From Gigantopelta aegis (Eukaryota > Mollusca > Gastropoda > Neomphalida > Peltospiridae), in assembly GCF_016097555.1 (NCBI RefSeq), contig NC_054712.1, positions 48,470,318 through 48,534,317 of the forward strand: a stretch of 64,000 bases of DNA, read 5' to 3'. How positions within the stretch are numbered: the stretch's first letter is position 1; each line of letters begins with the position of its first letter. Below are positions 13,001 to 25,000 of the stretch, piece by piece. The notes below the pieces were generated by a model. That model saw nothing but the letters and a program-made list of their open reading frames with translations. It was not told where the DNA came from and did not search any database. The position numbers and the translations under genes were made by a program.

Positions 13001-16000
13001 TGTCGGAATAACCATATATTTGACATCCAATAGCCGATGATAAGATAAAAAATCAATGTGCTCTAGTGGCGTCGTTAAATAAAACAAACTTTACTTTCTT
13101 ACAAATATTAAGACGACCAGAAACACATTGAATTAGATACTAATATTCTAAACAAGAAAATATATTTAATATGTATGTTTAATCGTAGAAATATTTTATT
13201 GGTCGGAAACATCTTACAATGCAGCAAACTCAGGAATGTCCCTTTAAGAACATGTCCAGGGTTTGCGGTCCTGTCTATGTGAAAGTGCATTATATAAAAG
13301 TTCCCATGCTGCTAATAGAAAATATTTTCCTCTGAAGACTATGAATCAGAATTATAAACTTTTTGACAACCAATAGCCAGTGATTAATTAATGTGCTAAA
13401 GTTGTGTGATTAAACAAAACACAATTTAACTTTCCCTATTTATAAAATTAATTACTATTATTGTTTTATCTATTTTGTAGTTAAGACTGAAGACAAGAAA
13501 ACAAACACTAGATGAATATTTGAAAAGATTTCAAACGCTGTATCCTTTGAGAGCTGCTGGTTGATATTTTGTATATTGGATCATTGCATGGTTTATTCAT
13601 TCATCCAAGTTATTACCGGGATATTGCATTCCACCATGTTACGTGAATATTGCACACACAAAAACAAATTTTTTGCCTTCATACAATATACATGTTTTGG
13701 GTTTTTTTGGGGGGGGAATGTTAAAATGGACCATAATAAAAAAAATTGTGATGCCAATAGTAAATTTGACCGAAGGGTATCAGAAGAAAGTTAAGATAAT
13801 CAGCACCATTCCCCAAGGGCCGTCCTTTTGTGTTCCCAGTTTTGGAGTAAAAAAATTCCCAATATGAATGTATATTATTCCCATTTTTTATTATTCTATA
13901 AACAAAACGGTAACACTCTACAAACACCCCTTCCCTCCTCAATAATTGCTATATCATTTCTTAATGAAAAACATTTAATTTGAATTTATATAAGGTCATG
14001 TATAGTACTTTATGAGATGTTTTTTTGTAAAATGATGCTAAAATTTCCAGACAAAGCCATGGACATCAATTCAAGTCAAATTTGAAAAATCAGGGCTTCC
14101 AGAATTTTTATAAAATCCACTAACCATGGAATTAGTGATATAAATTTTTTCCTAGCCATGATTAAAAATTCACTAGCCCTACTTTACTTTAAGTTAATAC
14201 AATTTTACTAAATGATAGTAATAATCAGATATTTATAACACTTAAAGAGGAAGATAGAGCTCAAAAACACTAACACTGGAGGGTAGGATGGCGGCAGGAT
14301 ATTCATATTTACAAAATAGACTTAAATGCAACATTTGACCAACAATAATTCACTAGCCATCGGGCATGGCAATAGTAGTTATTTACTAGCCCAACATTGA
14401 ATATCACTAGCCATGGGAGTGGGGCTACGATAATCTAGAAGCCCTGCTACTAGACTTAGAGCTGATGGCTTAACAACTACACCACTAAATCTGGTATGTA
14501 CATATTGTTAGCTGTTTGACATTTTTTATTTAATGTGTAGAAGCCAAATTCAGTATCATAAAAAAAATTAAATTAAAAATTAAATAATTCTTAAATATTA
14601 CTTTTCTAACAAATTTATTATGAAACCGTAACCAAATTCAACTTTTTAATTTTTATTTGCTGAATAGCCATTTAAACCAAGGCTCAAGATTCATTTTGTT
14701 GGAGTAGAAAGCTAAATTTTGCTTTTCAAATTTTAATCTGTCATTAGTAATTGAAATTAGTCTCAAAATTAAGACTCCTTTACAAGACTTATAATGTAAC
14801 TTTTTGTAATAACAATATCACAGAATGCTTGAGGTAAACGCAAATAAAAGCTTATGAATTTTATCATCACATTTTATCATAAAACATTCTTTTAACCATT
14901 CTTAAAAATGAAGAATTCTGAATATACCTAGAATACTCCCACAATAAGATGTCCTGGTCGGAGGAACTGGTTGAGGCCCAGGACAGGCATGCGCTACAAC
15001 AGCTTGCTCTGAATGTGTACGTTAAACAATTTTCTATTCCATTCCAAAAGCTGCTTGTTAACTTGTTTATTAGGGGGAAAAATGTATCTTAAATGTCTCC
15101 ACATAATATAGTTTATTTTCATGGCAATGTTTACACATTGGGAATTAATTTCCAGAGTGTTTTCTTTATATTACAAAGAACAAATCTTGTGTAGTAAATT
15201 AAGTGTTTCATGTAAAACGGTTCCTTGACTGTCTAAGTTTGGATGAGAACATTAAGCTGAAAGCATTTATAGATGGAGATGAAAAAAACACACATGATGG
15301 TGTGAAAAAAATGTTGAGAAGATATGAAAAATATCGGGTAAGTAATGTTTTTATTATCACTGATAATAAATAATATTGATCAAACTTGGGTTTTTGGGTT
15401 TTTTTTTTTAATGTTTCAAATCAAGAAATAATCTACAAAGCATGTTATTATTTTTTATTGATATTGGATGTAAATGGCAGTCATTGATTTACACAACTTA
15501 TATACATGTATAGGGTTTCAGCTAGACGCCAAAAATTAATAGCAATCTGGCAAATTTTATCAGAAAAATCTGTAGTAAAATTCAAGTAATATTTAGCCAA
15601 ACAGAATTATTTTTTAAATAGCTATAGACATACAAACAATACGCTTTTCGAATTAGTTTCTTGGCAAATTAGTTGATGACATATATTAATATTGTATATT
15701 ACTGCATGTTATATGTATATTAATTATTTTTCAGATATTTGTAGAAATGGTTTACATTGCCACATTATTTATAACCAAATTCTGGACTATGGTCCATCGA
15801 TGTCTTGTTTTATTACAGGGAGGTATGATAACTTTAAATACAAACTTCGTAAAAGAACTGGCTGAAGTGAAAACTGATTTTGCGGAAACTAAGAAAAGAC
15901 TTAAAACCGATATCACAGGTAAATATTTTTATTCAATTTGTATTTGTTTATTTATGTCATATTTTATAGATTCACGGATTCATTCATTCATTCATTTATT

Positions 16001-19000
16001 CATCCATTAATTCATCCTAGCTGGTAGAGTGCTAAATTCATGCAATAACAGATGGACGGATGGACAGACAGGCAGATAGATATGTTTAATGACACCAGAT
16101 AATGAAAAGTGTAATTAAAGAGGTCAGATGCTATGTTTCACAGGAGTTAAAAAAATGTTTTTTTTAATAGTACTGTATTGAAGATTAATTAATCTTATTA
16201 CTCCAGTGAGCACTCATAACCAGATAAATAAAAATCATAATTTCTCACTGAAAATGTTATAGTAACTTGTTTATTATCTTTTTTCTTTGTTTTTGGTTTT
16301 TGGTTTCAGTTTTAGAGAAGCGCATTTCAGAAGTTGACGTCAAACTTCAGGCCCAGCATGATGAATTGAAAGTTTTGTTGAGTTACAAAGTAAGACACAC
16401 ATCACAGAATTATGTAGGCTCTTCCTGAAATGACTGTGGGCTGAGGGTGGTATCCATTTTCCATTGGTACCCATGGACCAAATTCACTAAACTCTCGCAA
16501 CTTTGTAATCTCTAAAATAATCTTTGAACATGACTGCAAACACATTTAATATACAGACACTGATATTCTAAACAAGATAATTAACTAAAAATGTAATTGT
16601 AGTCACCAAAAAGGCCCTGTTAGACGGAAGCATCTTACAATAGCTCAAAGCTCAGGACAATTTTTTTTAAATTAAACATTAATTAAAAATTGAAGAATTT
16701 CTTTTTAATTAAAATTGGAACTTAAGTTATTAGTATTTATTAATTAACATACAAAATTTCAGTAATAGAATGTGAAATTATTGTATTTAAAAAAGCTGGG
16801 ACCTAATTCACAAAGCTCTCATGGGCTTTACTAGACAACAAAGCATCCTCTTTGCAAGTCTTTTTGCAATTTGCTAAACATTTCACTTTTGGTTAAAAAT
16901 TGTTATTGTACTACTTTTCTTATTGATATATTTTGATAAAACTAATTCTGTTTTTATTTTGTTTTCAGGACAAGGAGTATCCAGTAAAAGCGATAAAGAT
17001 ATCAAATCTTCAGAAGGAGATCGAAAACCTCCGCGTATCAAACAGGGTAATTACATTGAGTGGTTACTATAGAAATGTAGTTTTTCACAATCAAATGTCA
17101 CAGATATATGAGATGTTTTCTTCGAGAGATAGAAAACCTCCACGTATCAAACAGGGTAATTACATTGAGTAGTAACTATAGAAACAGGTTTTTCTTCAGA
17201 AGATAGAAAACCTTTGCACATCAAATAGGGTCATTACATTGAATGGTAACTATAGAAATATAGTTTTTTTACAATCAAATGTCACAGATCTACTCGAGAT
17301 ATTTTCTTTAGAAGGAGATCGAAAAACTCTGCGTATCAAACAGGGTAATTAATATTACATGAAGTGGTTACTATAGAAATATAGGTTTTCACAATCAAAT
17401 GTCACAAATACATGAGATATTTTCATCAGAAGCAGATCGAAAACCTCTGCATATCAAACAAGGTAATTACATTGAGTGGTAATGACTAGAAATGTGTTTT
17501 TTCACAATTGAACATCACAGATGTACAAGAGATATTTTCATGCAGTCTAAAATTATTATATCTTGAGGTTAGTTGAAGAGTTAAAAATGTATATGTCTTG
17601 ACAAGAGTACATTTCTTGACAAACAGCAGCAAGGGATCTTTTATAAGCACTTTCCCACAGACAGGATAGCACATAGAAGAGCATAATGCTGGGTTCATTT
17701 GATGCTCGTGAATATTGTAAATTCACAAGTTTCAAATTGTAAACATTACATGTACATGTACTTCACCAAGTGGAAAGCATTCAGGCAATTCATAGACAAG
17801 ATAGAAAGATGTCTAGGTCTGGTTGGCTGTCTCATCATTTGAATGTTAGCTGTCTATTTCCGCCATTCTTTCCACTAGTTGTGAAGATTGAGACAGAAAA
17901 TCCTACCCCAGTTGACAAGTTGTGTTCACAGGTTATTTTGCCAAATAAACGCTCTTCACAACTTGTGAAATATAGTATTGACGACTTCCAACGAACACAG
18001 TATTAATACAGTTTGAATTTAGTACATTAGCCGGGTGGGATTTAGCTCAGTCGGTTGAGTGCTCGCTTGAGGTGCTTACGTCACAGGATCGAACCACCTT
18101 GGTGAATACATTCAACTGATTGGGGTTTTTCTCATTCCAACCAGTGTATCACAACTGGTCAAAGGCCATATGATATGTGCTTTCCTGTGTGCACGAAAGT
18201 GTAGCTGGTTTCCTCTGATGACTATGTATGAGAATTACTAAATGTTTGACATCTAATAGCCGATGATTACTTAATCAATGTGCACTAGGGGTTTCATTAA
18301 ACAAAACAAACTTTAACTTTTTAGTACATTAACTTTTAATGAAATTCAGTATCTTGTATCTTTAATTTAATGCTAATGCAGTGTTTGTTTTTAGTGAACA
18401 TGGTTTTTAATGTTTGTTCTCTGTAGGAAGAGATGGAAGAACTGGAACATATAATTAATACAGAAGTTACGAAGCATGAGAAATCAAGAATACAGCTCAC
18501 AAATAAAATTACAAGAAACGTAACAGAGGTAACTTTGTGTTTTTTGTTTTGTGATTAACAAGCATAAAAACTTGAGCGTGAAAACTCAAAGTATAAGAAT
18601 GGAATGGAGATCATTTGGGCAGGTATTATGTGCGTGTGTGGGGGGGGGGGGGGGGGGGGGGGGGGGTGCTGTATTAAAGAATATAGTAACTAGAGGGGGT
18701 TTTTTTGGGTGGAGAGGGTTGGGTTTCAGTTTTGTTTAATCCCACTTCCCCCTTTCTTTTATCTCCTTTGAATTCCATCTCGTTTCTTCCCAATCTGCCA
18801 GCTCCTCCTAGCTTTCAACTTCTTTTGCTGTCCACCTCCACATCCTAGTCCTTGTCTGTCCAATCATGACAGGTGCTTGTCTACTGTAGCCATCAGTGCA
18901 AAACCTACCAGTGTTAAATGTGTTGTATTGTGAATAGCAAGAACAAGTGGTTAATAATTCAGATACTAATGTTAGGATTACAAAAGAGTGGCATGTTGTA

Positions 19001-22000
19001 TGTTCAGAATAAATCAAGGATATTTGATTTTGATTAATGAATAAATATTGAATGCAACATTCCTGCCATGCTGCAAACACAAGTGAGACATTACCAATGA
19101 TTTCTCCAAATGAATTGGGCAAGATTCCCAGATTTTCACTGGACGTTAAATCTGGAACGTGCCACAATTGATTTGTCCATTTTAGACCATGCCAGTGATT
19201 TTATGGGTTATTAATCAAATAACTTGAATTTCTCAACTTTTATTCTTCTTGCTTATCAGGGTCTAGTTTGGATATATCCGATATCTATATCCTGGCATCA
19301 ACATGTAATGGCAGTGTAGTGTCATATTTGGGCCACGTTCAACCAGACCAAGCAGAACGACGTCCGCTAGTCGCTTCACAGTAAACCAGATGGCCATGTC
19401 GGGAACCAATAAAATAGTTAGCGAATGTTAGCTGGCTTTTTCTTTGTCACTCCGTACTATCACCACAGATATTACTCTATTCCTATTAACCTGCATTAAG
19501 TTGGAATATCACCTTAGTACACTGAAAGTCCTCAAAATTGGACCATCTGTAAACTGGAATTCCTTCAAGATCGGACGTTTTTCACGGTCCCTTTTTAAAC
19601 ATCAGTACAGAAAAGAACCTCTATTGGTCTCGTGAGTGCCCGGTTTATAGAGGTTTCACTGTACATATTTCAAACAGTAGTAATTATCATCAAGGTTTTT
19701 GCCAGAGGGTAAAACGGGTATGGCGCCATACCCAAATTTTTATTTTTTTAAGTTAACATTTTGACAAAATTAATTACTTTATCATTATTGTATGATTTTC
19801 TTAACCCTAACCCTAAATGTAACCCATTTTTTTTGTGGGAGAGGACCCCCATGCTCCCTGTTCGAATGTAGTTGCATTCAATTCCATAGCGCCATGCCCA
19901 AAAATTTCTTTCTGGCAGAAACACTGATCACAGAGGTTAGCAAGCCTGAGATGGTGAGAGTGCCTCATTGTCGATGGACTATGAATCATAAAACTATTTG
20001 ACGTGTCATGTTACATAGGCTGAGGAGGATGAGTCGCGAAGAGTAAGTTGCACAGATTTTAACGATGAGGGGGAGTGTTGTGTCTCACTGGAAAGGGCAA
20101 GTCATATCATAGAGGTAACCTTCAGTTGTGTTCAGTTGTGTTTGCATTAAGTTGTATTGTTGTTATTTTACAGGTATTGTTTTACTCTGCATGACGTCGT
20201 GTTCTTTTTGCATTATGTTGCGTTGTTGTATTACGAATTATATGATGTTGCTTTATTTTCCATTATGTTGAATTATTTTACTTCTTTTGTTTATCTGTTT
20301 GCTTTTTTTAATGTAAATCATATTATATAAAATAGTTATATTATGTTAAATTGTTTTATTTGCTTTGTTTATTTTCATTATTTTACCTTTTGTTGCACTG
20401 TATTGCTATTTTACATTATTTTGTATTATTTTATATATGTTATTTTGCATCATGTTTTATTGTGCATGTTCCTACACATTCCTTTTACCAACAGCTGTGT
20501 CATAAAATAGTCCCGTCCAAGACTATACAACTAATGCGGATGTCATGTTGAACATTCCATTTACCAACAGCTGTGTCATAAAATAGTCCCGTCCAAGACT
20601 ATACAACTAATGCGGAGGTCATGTTGAACATTCCTTTGGGTTTTTTTTAATGTCTGGCTGTCTGTCTGTCTGTATGTCTATCCATCTACATGTATCTGTA
20701 TATCTATCTATCTATTGATCCATTCACCCATCCATTTATATACATGTATAAATACCCCAGTATATATCTATTGATCCATCCATCTTTTCATCCATCTGTC
20801 CATCCATCTATATATATATATAAATTTAACTTTGATGAATGGTTTTACAAAGAGCGCTCATCTTGTCAGGAGCAGTAACATGACTATGCATGAGCGCTGT
20901 TTAGAATGAATTTACAAGTGAAGGACTTCGAGTATTCCACCAAGAATATCCCGCTGGCAAGCAAAACTACATTCCTCCAAAGACTGATTGAAAAAACTGA
21001 ATCACTTATACAACGAATGCGTTGGAAGGCTTATTTCTACCTCAACCCAAACACTGACACGGCAACCAAGGAAACATACGGCTTTAAATCTAAACGATCA
21101 CTTCCGCATATGAAAGAACTGCGGGAATTTGAGGACTGTATGCTAGATATAATACAGCACATTGAATTTAAAACCAACCACTACCCCAACAACCTTCAAA
21201 GTAAACTTAGCAAAGACCTTAAAGATATACGAGAAGACAAGCACGTGTTTGTAAAAGCAGACAAACAAGCAACTTCTACAAAACCGAACCAAGAGACTAC
21301 ATTGACCTCATAAACAAAAACGTAACAAAATCCTACAAAAAAACTAACCACAGTACCGCAAACATGACAACCTCAACAGACAAGGAAATTGCAAAAAAAC
21401 TGGAACTCGATAATAGAATTGAGTATCAGCAAATAAAGATTCATTCATAACACTGAAAGACCATAAACCGGAGTTCAACAACAAGTCGACATGCAGACTA
21501 ATCAACCCAAGCAAATCAGAAATTGGCATTATCAGCAAGCATATTTTAGACAGGATAAACATACAGATTATCAAGGCAACCAAAGTGAACCTGTGGAGAA
21601 ACACAAGCAGCGCCATAGAATGGTTCAAAAATATCCCAGAAAAACATAAACACGCATTTATCACCTTTGATGTGTGTAACTTCTACCCATCGATATCAGA
21701 AGATCTCCTAAGAAAAGCACTCGACTATGCATCAACATTCACTAATATTACACAACAGGACCAAGAAATTATTATCCACACAAAAAGATCACTCCTGTAC
21801 CACAAAGACTCACCATGGATAAAGAAAGACACAAACAACATGTTTGATGTGACAATGGGTTCATATGACGGAGCAGAAACCTGTGAGCTAATAGGTACAT
21901 ACATGCTGTCGCTAATTGCATCAAAATTCAAAGATGAAATAGGACTATATCGCGACGACGGTATTGCAGTATGTAAAGCCACCCCAAAAGAAATTGAAAA

Positions 22001-25000
22001 AACAAAACAAGAAGTCAACAAAGTATTTCAATCAAACGGCCTAAAAATCACAATAGAAGCAAACAAGAAAATCGTAAACTTCTTAGACGTAACCTTCGAC
22101 CTCACAAATGGGCACTTTAAACCATACATGAAACCCAACAACAAATTATTATACATCCACCATCAAAGTAACCATCCTCCGACAATACTAAGAAACATCC
22201 CAGCAAACATCAACAAGAGACTAACAAGCATCTCATCTAGTGAAAAAATATTTAAGGAAGCCATAGCCCCCTACCAAAAAGCAATCACAGAAAGTGAATA
22301 CGATTACAAACTTACATACAACCCGCAACCAAATCAACCTTCAAGACGAAAGAACCGAAAAAGAAACATCACATGGTACAATCCTCCATGGGACTCTAAC
22401 GTCAAAAGCAACATCGGGAAAAAGTTTTTAAACACAATCGACAAATGCTTCACCAAGAACCACCCATTACACAAGATCTTTAACAAGCATACACTCAAAC
22501 TTAGCTACTCATGCATGCCAAACATAAAAAACACCATCTCATCTCACAACAAGAAAATACTCTCTGATGCAACGACACCAGCACAGCAACCAAAAAAAGA
22601 GTGCAACTGTAGAAAGACACCTGAATGCCCACTCAACAGAAAATGCCTCCAATACAACGTGGTGTACCAAGCAACAGTGACAACAAAATCAAACACAGAA
22701 TCATACGTAGGGCTAGCAACTAATTTCAAAGAACGATACAGAAACCACACGGCATCCTTCCAACATGAAAACAAAAGAAATGAAACAGAGCTGTCAAAAC
22801 ACGTATGGAACCTGAAGGACAATAACAAATCCTTCCACATAAAGTGGAAGGTACTCAAAAAATGCCAACCCTACAGTAACATAAATAAGAAATGTGACCT
22901 ATGCCTTTACGAAAAGTTTATCATAATATGTCAGAAACACCTGTGCAGCCTGAACAAACGCAATGAATTAGCAAGTCCATGCCACCACTGAAATAAATTC
23001 GTTCTCAAAAACATCAGTAACACCGATGTCACCTAACTGAATTCTCAAAACTTTCTTGGTGACGCGATATAGTTCTCGAGAATTTCGTCATACATCAACT
23101 GATGTTGTGACGTCATCAGTCGTAAACGTTTTTAACAGTATTCGTTAATATTGCCTGAAGAGTGTGGTCATTATTTGACCATACGAAACAGAGCTGTAGC
23201 AATAAAACGATGAAGAACTACTGAAGTCTGGAATTATTTAATATATATATATATATATATACTCTTCAAAAGAAGAAACGCAAAATCACATTGTCGTAAC
23301 ATTTGGAGAATTGATTTAATTATTGAATGGTGAGTCCGATAATTACCAAATGTTGCAGGATTGTTCACATTTCACTCTAGTCCATTGTGAGTAAGTGATA
23401 GGACACACCACCAAGGTCAAGGTCATCTGGAGTCAATACCGGGTGTGGCCTCCGCGTGTGTTGACAACTGCCTGGCACCGCCTGCCCATTGAAGCAACCA
23501 GAGTACGGATGACGTCCCGGGTGATGGTGGCCCACTCGGCCTGCAAGGCTGCTGCCAGCTCGGGCAGGGTCTGGGGCTGTGGTTGTCGCTGTCGGAGGCG
23601 TCGGTCCAACTCGTCCCATAGATTCTCAATTGGGTTCAAATCCGGTGATATCGATGGCCAAGGAAGGACATTAATGTTGTTGTTCTGTAGGAAAGCCGTT
23701 GTGAGACGTGCTGTGTGAGGCCTGGCGTTGTCATGTTGGAACACTGCGTTGGCGTTGGCCATAACTGGAACGATGTGTGGCCGGAGGATCTGGTCAATGT
23801 AGCCCTGTGCATTCAGGTTGCCCTGCACGTGGACCAGGTCAGTTCTGCCAGTGTGTGAGATGGCTGCCCACACCATGACACTACCCCCACCGAATCTGTC
23901 CACTTCCTGCACGCAGTTTGCCGCATAACGTTCACCACGACGCCTATACACGCGACATCTTCCATCATGACGTCGGAGCAGAAATCGGGACTCGTCACTG
24001 AACCACACCTGTCTCCATCGCAGTTGAGGCCATTGTCGATGAATCTGGCACCACTGCAGTCGGAGTCGACGGTGTTGTGGTGTTAAGATGACACCTCGAA
24101 CTGGACGTCTGGCACGAATTCCTACCTCACGTAGGCGGTTCCGTACGGTCTGGTCGGATATCCTGCGCAAACCTGGTATTGCTGCGGCTGTGGAGGTGGC
24201 AGTAGTCAATCGTTCCCGAAGGTGGCGTACCCGGATGTAGCGGTCCTGCCCGGGGGTAGTGACCCGTGGTCGACCGGATCTAGGGAGGTCACGTGTTGAT
24301 CCATGTTGCTGGTAACGGTCCCACAGTCTGGAGATGGTGCTTGGGGACACATGGAATGCCCTGGCAACGGCCGTTCTGGATTCGCCTGCGTCTAGTCGGC
24401 CGATGGCATTGTTTCTCTGCGGTTCACTGAGACGTGGCATGTCCTGGATTGTCAACTGTCGGCCAGATACAGAGGCCAGGCAAGCGAACACCCTGCACTT
24501 TTATACTGTCGGTGTTCATGTTGCACGTGCAGACAACGCACGTGCAGTGGTGACATGGTTTGCACGTGGCTGCGTTTTTGCGAATATTCACATTTTGGAA
24601 CTTTATTGTACAGTAGCTGCGTTTTATCGAATGTAACCGTGGGAATGTGTTTGGGACATGCAATGACCTTATATTCACAAAGCATGAACCGGTAGGAAAC
24701 ATAAAATCGGAGTTATAACCCATTTGTACCCTTTTGCGTTTCTTTTTTTGAAGAGTATATATATATATATAGTGACAGTTGCTTTTTCATTTGAAAATAG
24801 ATTGCATAACATTTTAGAATTGCAGAGCAATCTCTAAAACATATGTTGCAAATTGTGACAATATGGAGGAAAATGTTCCAAAACATGACATACTACAAGC
24901 AAATACAAAAATATGTTATATAATATGTCTTTCTTTTTCTTTCACAGACTGCAGTTGATATGATGCATCCGAGTTTAAAGGAAATGGCCTTACAAAACAT

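Larger units (their letters stand above)
20880..23240 (+). mobile_element. Penelope-like retroelement, broken copy
   Basis: A retroelement fossil in intron 10 of the C20orf96 homologue, on the same strand as the gene. Parts in order: an N-terminal region (about 20906-21313), a reverse transcriptase core, a linker, and a GIY-YIG endonuclease domain ending at 22991, then a 3' untranslated part with a hammerhead ribozyme and an AATAAA inside its stem I. Penelope-like elements prime on target DNA with this endonuclease. The copy is broken in a few places and lacks an obvious second pseudo-LTR, so it is probably 5'-truncated. It is of moderate age, since long open stretches survive. Right next to it sits an intact-looking Tc1 element. 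Confidence 0.85.

Noticed and set aside
18031-18110. tRNA gene
   Set aside because: The A- and B-box-like motifs are in a SINE head; no cloverleaf with an anticodon stem could be drawn. The same applies to the heads at 29793, 12292, 2690, 37350 and others.
18808-19167. 119-codon open frame on the minus strand
   Set aside because: No recognised domain, sits in an intron, and neighbours are repeats.
23060-23125. Hammerhead on the minus strand (CTGATGA with CGTC/GACG and GAAA)
   Set aside because: Stem III and the cleavage triplet cannot be paired and stem I is missing; the sense-strand motif at 23143 fits fully.
23395-24723. Plus- and other-frame ORFs over the Tc1 element
   Set aside because: They are shadows of the minus-strand transposase, which alone has the DDE motifs.
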